A DNA stretch of 50,511 bases from Chrysophaeum taylorii (taxonomy: Eukaryota; Sar; Pelagophyceae; Pelagomonadales; Pelagomonadaceae): positions 1-50,511 of the forward strand of contig JAQMWT010000183.1 of NCBI GenBank assembly GCA_029834535.1. Direction: 5' to 3'. Shown here piece after piece: positions 22,001 to 32,891 of this stretch. A model generated the notes under the pieces. It ran no database searches. It saw only the letters and a list, made by a program, of their open reading frames with translations, and was not told the origin of the DNA. The position numbers and the translations under genes are program-made. Position 1 is the stretch's first letter; each line of letters begins with the position of its first letter.

Positions 22001-25000
22001 CACACAACGCATTCCATTTATCGTTGACCCGGTAATGTCTGCTTCTCAGTGGCTTCTTGCCATCTCCGAAGGAGCAAGCAAAGGTCTCGAGACTGTCCAG
22101 GCGGCAGACGCCCGCCTCGCATCATACGTCGAGCTATCAGTACGTTTCGGAAAAACCCTCATAGTAATGGACGTCGACGGCGTTGACGCAGCTTTTTATC
22201 CGCTGGTGCGCCGTGATGTCATCGTTTCTCACGGCACCCGAGCCTGTATACGGTTCGGTGACAAGGCCCTTGATTTTAACGAGAGCTTTCAGTTGACCCT
22301 CACAACCCGAAACCCAAAGCCCAATCTTCAGCCTGACGCCGCCGCACTGGTTGTTGAGATCAACTTCACTGTCACACGAAGCGGCCTCGAGGGAAAACTG
22401 TTGGAAGTAACTCTGCAGCAGCAGCAGCCCGAGCTCGAAGGTCGAAAGAAAGCCTTGTTACAGGAGGAAGGTGAGTATAAGATAAAGCTGGCGGACATGG
22501 AAAAACAGCTTCTTACGGCACTGGCCTCTGTGGAAGGTGACTTGTTAGATAACGCGACACTTATAGAGTCCCTGACCCGGACAAAGATCGCAGCACGAAA
22601 GATCCAGGATGCACTTGCCGCATCCGCTAAAGCGTCGTCACTGCTTGATAAACAGCGTGAGGCCTACCTGCCACTCGCACGCAGCGCTTCGCGGCTCTTC
22701 TTCATCATATCAGAACTCGTGCACATAAACATGATGTATCAGTTCTCCCAGACATCTTACTTGCATCTCTTCTGCCGTGCGCTTGAAGATCCAAAACATG
22801 ACGCTTCCGAGGTGCAACTGGGCCAGCTTGTGTCAAGGTTCGAACGGTCGGTGTTCTCTTTTATTGGCCAGTCCTTATTCAAGATTGATCGGGCAACGTT
22901 TGCTATGCACGTCGTCCATGGCATGCACCCTGAGCAAATCCACCCAACAGAGTGGGCCTTCTTCGTGGGGGACTTGGGCGTAGGGGTGAGTAGGAGTGGT
23001 GCTGCGACAGTGGCACCACCGTCATGGGCCGCGGCTGACCGCGAGCAGTCATTTGCAGAGTTCGTGACGCACCTTCCGCAACTCGCCAGGAAGCTCGAAC
23101 TGGAGAGTGCAGCGAGGTGGGTCCAGTGGTCGCGGGCTTTGGAATGCGAGCGTGAGTTCCCGACTGAGGTACTCCGCGAGACAACACCATTCCAACGGGT
23201 ATTGTTAGTTAAAATTTTTCGTCCCGACCGTCTCATGTCAGCCATCGAACATTTGTTTGTCGAGATTCTTGACTTGTCGACGCTCACACCGCCGCATTTT
23301 TCCTTCGAGGAATGCGAAACGCGTGCCGACACGCCTATCCTCTTGATCACAACACCAGGGGCTGATCCTTTCCAGGAGCTTCAGGAACACGCGGCCGGCC
23401 AAGCAAATTTACGTTTCGACATGTTGGCCATGGGCGGTGGCACGCACGGAACAGCACTTCGTCTTCTTGAGATAGCCACGTCGGATGGTGCATGGCTCTG
23501 TCTGCAAAATCTCCACCTCGTTGTCGCATGGCTGCCCACTCTCGAGAAAGCGTTGGCAGCTATCCAGCACGAGGACAAGTTTCACATTAGCTTCCGTCTG
23601 TGGCTGACGACGGAGCAGCACAGTGAGTTTCCCTGCACACTACTGAAGCAGTCATGCAAGATAACGTTTGAAAGCCCGCCGGGCACGAAAAAAAACATGC
23701 AACGTACACTCGCAGTCTGGGGGTCGGAGTTTTTCAGCGCACACGATGCTCCTACCCGAAGGCTGCTTTATCGTCTTGCTTGGTTCCATGCACTTGTCCA
23801 AGAGCGCTGCACATATGTTCCACAGGGTTGGTCAAAGCCCTACGATTTCTCGGTCAGCGACCTTCGTGCCGGCAGCACAGTGATGTCCGCTGGCCTCGAT
23901 TTCGTTGCTGTCCGCAGTCTGCTGGAAGATGCAGTCTATGGTGGTCGTGTTGACAATCAACGGGATGCACGGGTACTACGAATATACTTACAGGAGCTTT
24001 TCTGTGAGAGCAACTGCGACTCATTGCCATTCGGTGGACCAAATGAATCGCGGTGTTGTTCGTTCGACGATTGTGTTTCCGCTGTCGACTGTTTACCCGA
24101 TGCTGATATACCCTCAGTTTTCGGTCTCCCTGACAACATTGAACGATCGACACAGCGGGCATCGTCAACTCGCCTAGTTGACCACCTTCGTCGCCTAGCA
24201 TCTGCCGGTGTGTCGACTGTCAGCTTCGACCGCGACCTCTGGCGCGCAAAGCTTTCGCCTTTTCTCGACCAATGGCAGACGCTTGCTGTTCCTACCACTT
24301 ACAGTGGTGGTGATCTCGAAACCACAGAAGCCGAAACTGATCGTATAGATCCCCTGCGCGACTTCGTCGCTGTGGAACGCGCGAAGGCAACAAATCTCTG
24401 CCAGCTTGTAAATGTATCAATGGTAGCGCTTAAGCACGTTCTCTATGGCACACGGCTCCTATCGTCGGTTGTTCGAGCTATCGCGACTGCGCTTATCTCT
24501 GGAAACATCCCCTCCACGTGGGCTGCGCACTGGGACCAAGGTCCAAAGGACCAACCTACAGTCTGGCTCGCTGGGCTTGCGCACAAGCTCACCGCACTAC
24601 AAGAGGACCGGATAACCAGTGATCTTTCGGCAATTCACTTAGATCTGAATGATGTCTTCCGTCCGGCGACCTTCCTCAATGCCCTCCGTCAGCTCACGGC
24701 ACGATCCTCTCAATGTCCAATCACCGATCTGTTTCTAATATGCGACTGGTCCGAAATGAGACTACCCGAAACGGCCTGTAGTGTTGTATGTCGAAAGCTG
24801 CTTCTCCAGGGTGCGGATATCTGCCGTGACCATTTAGTCAGGGCCACTTCAACGTCACCAGATCTCATCACACTGCGCCCATTGACGCTGGCCTTTATCC
24901 CGAATGCGCACGTTGCCATGTGTGGCATCTCGCTCCCAGTGTATGTCGATACTTCACGCCAAAACTTCGTCGTGAACTTCAACTTCGCCTCAACCAACGC

Positions 25001-25061
25001 TGATGACCAGTCTGTTTGGGTTCTTGCCGGAACTGCTATATTCCTCCGAGGAAGTACCTAG
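7023..25061 (+). CDS. DYNC2H1: Cytoplasmic dynein 2 heavy chain precursor with two inteins
   Basis: Motor subunit that drives retrograde intraflagellar transport along ciliary microtubules. Exons: 7023-7739, 7778-9819, 11223-11862, 11941-13202, 13251-14204, 14455-14687, 14795-18057, 18221-18367, 18417-25061. All junctions are GT-AG and the joined frame is 15,903 nt. Landmarks: tail motif [19 protein letters not shown]1 Walker A GPAGTGKT and Walker B CFDEFNR; AAA2 [11 protein letters not shown]3 [11 protein letters not shown]4 GRAGIGRR, where Arg replaces the Walker A Lys; stalk coiled coils (about 20800-21750); C-terminus [10 protein letters not shown]. The [16 protein letters not shown] stretch and overall similarity point to dynein 2 rather than dynein 1 or axonemal chains. 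Removing both inteins leaves 3,735 aa, several hundred short of animal and Chlamydomonas orthologues (about 4,300); most of the shortfall is in the tail. Further 5' exons may exist upstream, so the ATG at 7023 is provisional. Confidence 0.93.
7740..7777 (+). other. Dynein intron 1, 38 bp
   Basis: GTGTGTTAG at the donor and GGGCAG at the acceptor, phase 0. Joins LSE to [11 protein letters not shown], which restores the conserved QRWK of the dynein tail. At 38 bp it is close to the smallest spliceosomal introns known. Confidence 0.85.
9820..11222 (+). other. Dynein intron 2, 1,403 bp
   Basis: Donor GTGCGTACG, acceptor TTTCCGACAG, phase 2. Joins ASFPR to [15 protein letters not shown], a conserved dynein-2 junction. 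It is by far the longest intron. It holds no convincing gene; two similar short segments near 10312-10350 and 10380-10415 suggest an old insertion, but no element ends were found. Confidence 0.85.
11863..11940 (+). other. Dynein intron 3, 78 bp
   Basis: Donor GTGTATACC, acceptor CGGCTCAG, phase 0, giving [12 protein letters not shown] (orthologues have [12 protein letters not shown]). Confidence 0.85.
12097..14133 (+). other. Intein 1 (663 aa), in dynein AAA1 after Walker A
   Basis: Protein-splicing element between QVLVFN and [10 protein letters not shown], 18 residues after the Walker A GKT. Residues 1186-1848 of the precursor. Block A starts with Cys1 ([16 protein letters not shown]). Block B is [10 protein letters not shown] (12481-12510) with the catalytic TxxH. 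A LAGLIDADG-type homing endonuclease follows: motif 1 [13 protein letters not shown] (about 12786-12825) and motif 2 [10 protein letters not shown] (about 13730-13761), then HAGYSACF. Block F is [15 protein letters not shown]. Block G is ATIQGN followed by Cys+1, with Gly instead of the usual penultimate His. Both endonuclease motifs lack the catalytic Asp (Leu and Thr). A 48-bp spliceosomal intron (13203-13250) interrupts it. Splicing competence is inferred from motif conservation only. Confidence 0.93.
13203..13250 (+). other. Dynein intron 4, 48 bp, inside intein 1
   Basis: Donor GTAAGAAG, acceptor TTGCGCAG, phase 2 (CG plus A gives Arg). It lies between the two LAGLIDADG motifs of intein 1. 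Reading through it meets a stop immediately, so RNA splicing must precede protein splicing. Confidence 0.85.
14205..14454 (+). other. Dynein intron 5, 250 bp, ending one base before intein 2
   Basis: Donor GTAAGTACG, acceptor AAATGTAG, phase 2. GG plus A restores Gly of GAWG, and the next codon is Cys1 of intein 2. The acceptor can therefore be placed to the base by the requirement for Gly then Cys. Confidence 0.88.
14263..14316. repeat. 27-bp tandem duplication in intron 5
   Basis: Units 14263-14289 and 14290-14316 differ at two positions. Each carries the palindrome TTCTTAAGAA. Confidence 0.9.
14456..17268 (+). other. Intein 2 (902 aa), in dynein AAA1 at Walker B
   Basis: Inserted between VESGAWG and CFDEFNRL, two residues before the Walker B Asp-Glu. 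Residues 1873-2774. Block [17 protein letters not shown]; block [11 protein letters not shown] (about 14819-14848) with TxxH; endonuclease motif 1 [13 protein letters not shown] (about 15436-15477) with Asn for Asp; motif 2 [13 protein letters not shown] (about 16789-16830) with Ala for Asp, then HAGYAARF; block [16 protein letters not shown]; block G PTIQGN followed by Cys+1. Clearly related to intein 1 across blocks A, C, E, F and G. The large size comes from long segments between the two endonuclease motifs (about 15500-16770) that match no domain I recognise. Intron 14688-14794 lies between blocks A and B. Confidence 0.93.
14688..14794 (+). other. Dynein intron 6, 107 bp, inside intein 2
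   Basis: Donor GTAAGATTG, acceptor CTGACACAG, phase 1 (G plus GC gives Gly). It separates block A from block B of intein 2 and joins RHLK to [11 protein letters not shown]. Confidence 0.87.
18058..18220 (+). other. Dynein intron 7, 163 bp
   Basis: Donor GTATTGACC, acceptor ATCCCTGCAG, phase 0. Joins KLGQP to [11 protein letters not shown] at the conserved NPKAM of AAA2. Confidence 0.87.
18090..18183. repeat. 47-bp tandem duplication in intron 7
   Basis: Units 18090-18136 and 18137-18183 are near-identical, with a handful of substitutions. It accounts for more than half of the intron. Confidence 0.9.
18368..18416 (+). other. Dynein intron 8, 49 bp
   Basis: Donor GTGAGTGG, acceptor ACACTCAG, phase 0. 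Joins SWI to [12 protein letters not shown], the AAA2 Walker B region. Confidence 0.87.
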
Positions 25062-25080
25062 CCTTGGTAGCTCGCTCGCA

Positions 25081-25184
25081 CTCTCTCTCTCTCTCTCTCT
25101 CTACAACACAAACACGGAGTTTGGTGAGATAATCCCACATTCGTTCTCAGGTTATAGTTGGTCAGTATTTATAGTTGGTCAGTA
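25081..25184. repeat. CT microsatellite and 16-bp direct repeat after the dynein gene
   Basis: (CT)11 at 25081-25102, then TTATAGTTGGTCAGTA at 25152-25167 and again at 25169-25184. Bases 25062-25295 hold no gene; they are the likely 3' untranslated and intergenic DNA of the dynein gene. Confidence 0.85.
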
Positions 25185-25295
25185 TAAGGTCACTCCGTCG
25201 GTTGACGAAAATAGTAGTAGTGTGCGGTAGCTCAATCTTTTCGCTGCAGGAGCATCGGGCGTTCGTGCGGAGATATAGCGGACGCTCGCTCGTCG

Positions 25296-28200
25296 TTAGA
25301 GCACGTTTAGTACCGTACCTACTGAATTATAATGCATGATTTCTGGTCGTCCGAGAAAGATTCCTTCAGCTTTGTAGAAAACAGTCACCGTAAAACTCGA
25401 CCCTACCTCTCTCTCTCCTCGGTGCCACGTCAGACGGAACACCCTGCCCATAAAGAAATTTGTATATTCAAGCCTCTGGGACTCGTCGTTTGCGCCCGGC
25501 GGCGGGGGGTGAAGATTGAAGGCCTTAATCATCGCGTGCCGGAGGGTGCCCTCGCGAACGTCGCCTCCTGCGAAGCGAAGCTTGGAACGACCTGTGTAAT
25601 TGATCGGCTTGAGGTAATGATCCATCATCGTAACGCCATTCATTTCGAAGATCTTTGCGTAGGTGAGCTCGCTCTTCAGCCGCTCGAAGACTCGCATCAC
25701 CTCGGTGGCCTCCTGCGCCTTTCCTCGTCCGTTTTTCCGGGTGCCGGCCACGTGCAGCTGTGAAAGCGCCCGCCATGCATTTCGACCATGCGCGGGATTG
25801 AGGCGAAGCCGATGCCAAGCTTGTCCACGAACTGCTGCGGGTCCGCCTTGCCGGCCATGTAGTCTTCGATGATGTCTCGAAAGATGGTTCGAATCCGCTC
25901 GGCGCCGGCCTTGAGCGTGCCCTCGAAGGCCGGACTTCGAATTCGATCAAGGACCTGGAGGATCTCGGGCTTGAGGGGCCTGCGCTTGGAGCCGAGGACC
26001 TCGCGCAGTCTCTGCTTGGCCAATAGCGCGGGATCATGAGGTTGCTCACGCGCTTGATCATCGATAGCGTGATTACGGCGTTTTCGGGCAGAAGCGCCTC
26101 GAAGATGGAGTTGAGGTCCTCGATGAAGGCGCCATATTCTTCCTCGCAAGGCCAGCCGTGGAATCGCAGAATTTATTCGCGGTCTTCTTCCAGTAGAGCA
26201 TCGCCGAGACGAGGGAAAGCAACCGCGGTATGAGCTTGGTTTGTCGCCACGTTTTCTCGTTTGTGTAATAGGTAAAAAGCAAAATGAAGTGTGGGGGACG
26301 TTGATGAAGCGGCAGCGCGTCGCCTTCATTATACTCGCGGAATGGCACCACCAATAATTCTAGCTCGACGTAAAAGAAGAAGAAGCCATTCTTGTACGAC
26401 GGGCTTTCTTTGCAGAACCAGTCGAGGGCCGTCTGAACATCAACATCATCGCAATCAACGTGGAATTCTCGGTACAGCTCCATGACATCTTCGTCAACGC
26501 CCGGTCGCGCGTCCACTGCGCTCTCCCGCATGGCATCAAATACGTGGATCATGCGCGAGCTGTTGATCTTCAGCTGCTCGCTTTTCTTCAACCCCACCGA
26601 GCCTCGGAACGTCGGTCGATTTGAGCCACCACTGCGCCCCCTCGGACTTGAGACGCTTGTCCGGGATGTCAGTGGCATCATGCTGGTCGGTGTCCGGCGT
26701 CTCTTTCGAGCTCAGCATTTCATTGCCGGCCTCGCCGTCGCCCTCTTCGTCATTTTCGTCGCCATCATACGTAGCTTCGAAATGCATGTCCTCGACGTCG
26801 CCGCTGGTCAACTCCGCGCCCGCGCTGGCGCCGCCACCGTGGACCTCGAACGGGTTGCCATCGAGATGTACCTCTCCCTCTTCGTCATTGTCGTACTCCT
26901 CGCCCTCCTCCTCGCCCTCAGCCGCGTTGAGGCGCTGGGTTGCTGCTTCTAGGTGCCCGGCTTTGTGGTAGCAACCGGCCGAAGCGGAATCTTGCGGCGG
27001 TCTTCTTCATGGCGTTGGTGCGGTAGTTCAGGGTTTCAACGAGGAAGGGGCAGATGTAGTTGACGAAGTTGTGTGGGTTGGTCAAGCTGAGCTTCTGCCC
27101 GTGGAGGCTAGTGTGGAACACCGCGAGTCTGAGAATGATGTTGCGGACGCGTTCCGGGTTATACTTGTCTAACTTTTGGAAGTTGAGATAGGTCTCGGCG
27201 TCGACCAAGACAAAGTAGTCGCGGTTCTTGGGGAATCCTGACTCTCGCATAATACGCTCGAAAAACGGGATATTCTTGTCGCGAAGGTGGTCAGGTCGGG
27301 ACGATTTGCACCCAGGAAGCGACGTCAGCACACGACACCCTTGGTGACCGAGCCGTAGCCAGGCGAGCCGCTGCGCGGAATCTCTTCACGGGTCACAAAC
27401 TCAATGTTGACGTAGTCCGGCACACCGGTAGAATTGGTAGGGACAAGTTCTTCGCGGTTCTTCTAGAAGAGGAGGAGGACCTTGTTCTTGTGAAACGTCG
27501 GCGGGTAAGCGGGCGGGCGCGCTGGGTCGGTCCTCAAAGCTGGCGCGCCAGGCTTCATCTGGACGGCGAACGCGAGGTTTCATGGTGATGGACTTGTTTG
27601 TGAACTCCTCCATGTACTTTAGGAATACCCGCCATTGCAATTTGACGTAGTTGTCCGTGAGAAACAGAATCGTCTGTAAGACAAATTGCCCGTCCGGGTT
27701 GTACTTCAGCTTGGCATGTCGTGCTTCCTCGTAGCGGGCAGCAATTACATCAAGCATGGCATCTTTCTTCTTACGCGAGGCCGTAAGGCACATGCGACTG
27801 GCACAATCCCAGCCGTACTGTGTCAACCCGCCAATCCAACCGAGGCTCAGAGTTGCCAGCGACGTTAATGGCAGAATCCGTTTTGAGCTAGTGGAAGAAT
27901 GAGCCATGTTGCTCGCTAAGACGAGAACTCGCGACTCCATTCGAGGCTCTCGGTTCTCAACCCATTCTTGGAGCTCGGATCCCGACAGATGAGGATTAAA
28001 GTAGAAAGCCCCCTTTTTCGTTGGCCGAGGAGTCTCAGACTCCGCAATTCGGTGGTTGGCCCGGAACGGTTCGCCTTTAACAAGTCTCTCACGAGCATAT
28101 CGCGGCACGTCGACGGAGCTTTTCGAGAAGAGACACGCCGCCATGACTTGATACAGTGCCGACTCACCGTCCTCGACGCCAACACCCGGATTTTTTAGAT

Positions 28201-29136
28201 GCTCGAGTGTGGATGCAACACCGACATCGCCCTTGATCAAGCCCTCTTCATCCAAAATGGCCTCGAGAGCGTCACCATGGCGGAAAGAAGCTTTTGCTTT
28301 GAATTCTTGAAAGTCGCGACTGCACCGCCCAACAAGCCGTTCTTTGGCTGCTTCATCCGGCTACATCGTCATCAAAGCCGAGCGCTCGTGCACCGGGAGT
28401 CTCGACGCGAAGTCGTCGAGGAGGTCGCGTCGCCGATGTCGTCCTCGCGGAAGCTTTTCGCGCGCAGCCATAAGTGGTCTGAGAAGCTTTAATCGACGTT
28501 GGGGAGTCAGCTCCGCCGCATCATCATCTTCTTCTCCGGCACCGGTGCTTTGTTACGAAAGTCGAACAGCATAAAGTTCGGCCTGTTCGCGACGGATTTC
28601 TTATTGCTGGGCACTGATCTTGTCCTCTTTCTCGTCCAGCTCGCAATACAGGCGGTTGACTGTCATGCGCTGCGTCTTCACCAGAGCTTCATAATCACAG
28701 AGCTGCTTTTGCAGCTCCTCCGAACTCAACTCCGCGTCCATCTCGTTGCTGTCGCGGTATTCGCCGTCATCTTCCTGGCCACTCATTCGACCCTTCTGGC
28801 GAGGTGGTGTGGCGTGGCTTCGGCCGTGTTGGACACGTCGCTTGTTCCCGGACGAGGGCGTCGGCGACGGGCTTCGAGCCCGGCCGGTGTCGGTGCTCTG
28901 CACGACCGGGGCTGCCGGGGCGGGCGCCGGAGCCGGCAGAGTCGCAAGCTCTGGCTCACGCGAAGGGCTGCGGGCTCGTTTTCGCCTGTCGGTGGCCCAA
29001 AGCATCTCGTTCGTAGCCTTCGGAAACGGAATTCGGCCGGTCGGCCACGGCAGCGTCTCTCCCTCCAGCAAGATGACGTAGGCACAGCGCCACTCCTTGC
29101 TCAGAACGTAGTGGCGCCGGTAGATGCCATTCGCGT
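25296..29136 (-). pseudogene. Unidentified gene, downstream half, frameshifted
   Basis: A chain of minus-strand reading frames that continue one another across frame changes, read from 29136 down to 25296. It starts with NGIYRRHYVLSKEWRCAYV, then a Pro/Ala/Ser-rich linker. A likely coiled coil follows (SSEELQKQLCDYEALVKTQR), then a region with FLTDNYVKLQWRVFLKYMEE, then NPHNFVNYICPFLVETLNYR. After an acidic Asp/Glu stretch (about 26950-26730) come LDWFCKESPSYKNGFFFFYV and IFRDIIEDYMAGKADPQQFV, ending in KPINYTGRSKLRFAGGDVRE and a stop at 25296. No known domain is recognised. At least four frame changes lack intron-like borders, so decay is more likely than splicing. It could be a host gene or a structural protein of an unknown element. 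Confidence 0.6.
29132..29136. other. Target-site duplication CGCGT, left
   Basis: Matches 38606-38610 exactly. Collapsing the pair restores an open minus-strand frame reading ESGEYIDNANGIYRRHY across the empty site. Confidence 0.85.
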
Positions 29137-29462
29137 TATCGCGGCACAGATAAAACACTCCCGACCCCCGGGTGACAAAGGGGGTACTCGCCGACTCGTC
29201 CTAGACCTCACTGAACGAGGAAAACACGGACTCGGGGTCGGATATGCTCGCCACACACCCTGCTCGCGCTCACCAAGCCTCTCAACAAGATGGAGAGATG
29301 GTATATGATAGCAAGAATGCTACAAGAATACAGCAAGAATGCTTCTCACAAGAGAGAGGTATGATGTCACTAAGAAGATAGGGAAAGGCGTCCCGTTGAA
29401 CGGGTATCAAGCCCCGAGAGAGGGAGGGTAATAAGCCATAGCGGTCAAGAGTTGCCGCCACA
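29137..29462 (-). repeat. 3' LTR of the complete gypsy element
   Basis: 326 bp. It differs from the 5' LTR by about a dozen substitutions and a 3-bp indel. At most of these sites the 5' LTR and the LTR at 3354-3675 agree, so the changes are mainly on this side. Confidence 0.9.
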
Positions 29463-29492
29463 GGACCCCCCTGGTGAGAACACGAGCTGCCC

Positions 29493-31168
29493 TCAGCGAG
29501 TCCGGCGATAAGCACGAGCCTTGGCTGAATGAGCGTCTCGGGGACGAATCTTTTTGTAGACACGTTCAACGACAGGTTCAGGAATGTGTCCACCACGCAA
29601 AGTTAACTTAGGAATCAACACATCGATCTCGTGCGGGGCGAAGTCGGTGACACAAGGAGTGGTACTGTTATTGACCTTGGCCTTGTCGGTGAAACTGCGA
29701 CCGTCCACGTCCTTGTATTCCGGCTTAAGCTTGCGAGTAGAGAGATGTGATGTAGGCTTGTAATAAGAAACCTTGTCATGGGGACCGAGATCAGCATAGA
29801 AATGCAGAGCGACTCGATCATTCACAAAATCATAGGGTTCATAAACTTCAGCGACGTAAATCTTCTTTCGCCAATCGGACCGTTTGTTATCCGGAATCCG
29901 AAAGATAACGAACTTACCATGCTTGTAATCATCCCGAAAGGTCTCCTTGGGCTTGGGCACAGCTCGATCGACGACTGGAGAAAACATCACAGGGGTGATC
30001 TGGCTAACATGAACACAACGGCGTTCGGGAGGAGAATCAAGAGACTCAATCCTGTAAGTGACCGGGGACAAGCGTTCCAAAATAACGAATGGACCGCGCC
30101 ATTCCGGTCGAAGCTTGTTCTGAAGAAAAGGGATGTAGAGCAGAACATGTGAACCTTCTTCATACTCCACATCAACATGGTCCGCATTATAGGCGAGACG
30201 TTGTTTACGAAGAGCCTTCTCACGAGCTTCGTTCACCGTAGCGGTATAGAACTTCAGCCTCTCGCGAGTCTCTGCCACAACATCGGAGCGAGTTTTCGGC
30301 AGGCGGCGGACATCAAGATCCATGATCGTGTAATCGGTTGGCAATAAAGGCTGCCGGTTAAGACGAAGCATGAAAGGTGAGATCTGAGTCCCCGGAATAA
30401 ATTTACGATTGTAACAGAAAGCAATGTACTCCGCGAATTCGGGCCATTCCGTGATCTTGCGGTTTTGAAGGCACGCACGGAGGAAAGCCTTGATAAAGCG
30501 GTTGACCCTTTCCGCAGGATTAGCCTGAGCATGATACGGAATCGTGGTACTATACCGAACATTGAAAAGATGACAAAACTCTTCCATCAACTTGTTGACG
30601 AACTCTTTCCCATTGTCGGTACGAATCCTCTGAGGTAGATAACCTTTGAGTAATATATTCGCGACAAAAGACTCGAGGATTGACTCAGCAGTCTTATGGT
30701 GTAGTACGTCAAGAATCAAGAAATGAGAAAATGGATCAAAAAAGATGATGAGATATGTCTCGGGACCAGCACTGGGCAAAGGTCCAAACAAATCCATACA
30801 AAGGACGACGCAATCACCATCATACACCGGTTGCTGAAGCAGACCTGCTCTCTTTGGTTCAGGCGTACGAGCTTTCTTGCACACTATGCAACCAGCAATG
30901 TAAGCACCCACCTCATTAGACATGTGGGGCCACCAAAACGTTCAAGTATCGACTGCACTGTACTTTGACGACCCATATGACCACCATTGAGAGGTGTGTC
31001 ATGGTACAATCGGATGATGCGCGTCCGTAAAGTTCGGGGTGCGACTATCATCGGGTGCAAGTCGGGTGCGGCACGGTAGAGAACTCCTTTCACCACTTGA
31101 TAGCGATAGTTGGCTCCGTACCGACGAAGAGAATGGCCCTGAGCATGCGATAACGAATGTCCTCGCAA
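29493..31168 (-). pseudogene. gypsy integrase, one frameshift
   Basis: The N-terminal H2C2 zinc region is split between frames: LYHDTPLNGGHMGRQ, then after a one-base loss near 30925 the frame continues with CIVCKKARTPEPKRAG. Catalytic core: first Asp in VVLCMDLFGPLP, second Asp in RIRTDNGKEFVNKL, Glu in QANPAERVNRFIKAF. All three DDE residues are present. A C-terminal GPY/F-like and basic region follows (RPEWRGPFVILERLSPVTYR), typical of Ty3/gypsy integrases. It would join element cDNA to host DNA. The reading frame from 30923 to 29493 is otherwise open, so this is the best preserved part of pol. Confidence 0.88.
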
Positions 31169-31989
31169 GTAGCATCAGTGATCTGCTCTTTGGCTATCTC
31201 TTCCAAAGTCAAATTATCCGGAATCTTGTCGATGTACTCTTGGTAATCATCGGCATCACGGAAAATACTAGGCTGGGTCTGCAGACGTTGCTTCTGACGT
31301 TGTTTCGTAGCATGAGACGTGACCAATTGCATCGGATCATCGAGGTCTTCTTCCTCTTCCTCCACAGGCAACTCAGTCGTAACAAACGACAGAATGACAT
31401 GGCACCCAGGTAAAGGTACTCCTTCATCATCAACAGAACGAGGGAGTTCTTGGCACACTAGATACGCGTGGTTCAAGGGTTCACCAAACTCGTCCGTCTC
31501 GATGACATGATCTATAGGATTGCGAGAGAGACAGTCAGGGATGCTCATTCCCGGCGACTTCCCTGGCTTGTAACCCAATTCAGGATCAAAGTTGGCGAGC
31601 CGCATCGCCCATCGAGCCAACTGCCCAGACGAGTGCTTCGCCTTTCGTAAAAACGTCAAGTTGCGATGATCTGTTTCAAGGATCGTCTTGTGACCTTCGA
31701 TATAAGAGCGGAAATGCTCAAGAGAAAGAATAACTGCCAGTAGCTCTAGCCGGCGAGGCTCATAGTTCCGCATCTCTTTCGGCACAGCTCGGCTCCAATA
31801 CTCAATTACTCGTTCCTCTCGTGTCACCTTGCCGGTTTCGTCCTTGACTTCCACGAGCTGAAAAAGATACGCACCCAGACCATCCTTGGAAGCATCCGAG
31901 CGGATCTGAAAAGGAAGATCGTAGTCAGGATGATAAACTCCGCGAGAGTCCACCAAAGCTTCGATGATCGTGTCCCATGCCTTTGGCAC
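31090..31989 (-). pseudogene. gypsy RNase H domain
   Basis: RNase H of the polyprotein: FQIRSDASKDGLGAYLFQ holds the first catalytic Asp, YEPRRLELLAVILSLEHF the Glu, and ILETDHRNLTFL the next Asp; IPDCLSRNP follows as in other Ty3/gypsy elements. It removes the RNA template during reverse transcription. A one-base loss near 31985 separates it from RT, and another near 31110-31150 separates it from integrase. The tail between RNase H and integrase contains an acidic EEEEEDLDD stretch. Confidence 0.88.
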
Positions 31990-32891
31990 TCAGGCGTCCA
32001 CTCAAACTTAACGCCTTCAAGACACAATCGCCTAAGCGGCTCCACAATCTTCGAATAATTCTTCACATATCGGCGGCAATAGTTGCTCATGCCAATGAAA
32101 GATCGAATCTGGGTCTTCGGGGACGTATTAGGCAACGTGCCGGGAATCGGCATCTGCTGCAACGCTTCTAACGTCTTGGGATTCGGCTTCAAGCCTTCCG
32201 GAGTCGAAATATGTCCAAAAAACTCGATTTCATCCTTGAGGAGGTGGAACTTCGAAGTTCGTCCACTATATCCTCGCTGTGCTAAATGGCACAACACTTC
32301 AATCAAAACTTGTAAATGTCGATGGAGTTCATCCGATCCCATCATAATATCGTCGACAAACGCGACCAAGTCCTTATACATCCATGTGGACAAATCGCTG
32401 GCCATCTGCTTACAAAAGAGAGCTCCTGCTGTTTTTACTCCTAGAGGCAAGCGCAAGAAACTATGGGCTCCAAGTGGACTAACCATCGTAACGGCGTCCT
32501 GAGCAGCGGCATCCAAACGTAAGTTATGATAACCCCATCGAATATCAATGCACGTCCGCCAACGGCGCATGGCAAGAAAAGCCAAAGCACCATCTTGACG
32601 AATATTCGGCCAACTGTCATTGACCACCTGATCATTGAGCTGACGCAAGTCAACTGCAGCACGAAAAGCATTCGACGTCCCGGCCTCGGCTCCCTTCTTA
32701 GGCAGCATCAGTACAGGGAATCCCCACGGAGAGTTCGCCGGTCGGATGACTCCATCGCGACACCACTCAGTGATCTGCTTTCTGAGACACTCGAGCTTTG
32801 CTGGCGTCAACCTATAAGGCGTCATCTTGATCGGTCGTGGGTTTGCGTCTTTAAATCGTAGAGAAACCGGTGGCGAGTCCACGGGTCTCAT
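31824..32891 (-). pseudogene. gypsy reverse transcriptase
   Basis: RNA-directed DNA polymerase of the Ty3/gypsy type. Visible blocks: PYRLTPAKLECLRKQITEW, then IRPANSPWGFPVLMLPKKG, FRAAVDLRQLND, RLPLGVKTAGALFCKQM and the catalytic LVAFVDDIMMGS with both Asp intact, then FFGHISTPEGLKPNPKTLEA and the thumb region ending at FEWTPECQ. After that a frameshift throws the last part out of frame into RNase H. The catalytic domain itself is open, so the decay is recent or mild. Confidence 0.9.

Noticed and set aside
8044..24298. Numerous minus-strand ORFs of 60-210 codons across the dynein gene
   Set aside because: They are antisense shadows of the dynein exons, have biased composition, and show no known motifs.
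7023..25061. Assignment as axonemal or cytoplasmic dynein 1 heavy chain
   Set aside because: Junction and motif similarity ([62 protein letters not shown]) fit dynein 2 better than the other classes.
28499..29308. Plus-strand 269-aa ORF
   Set aside because: It is antisense to the unidentified pseudogene and runs through the LTR boundary of the gypsy element, so it is a chance frame.
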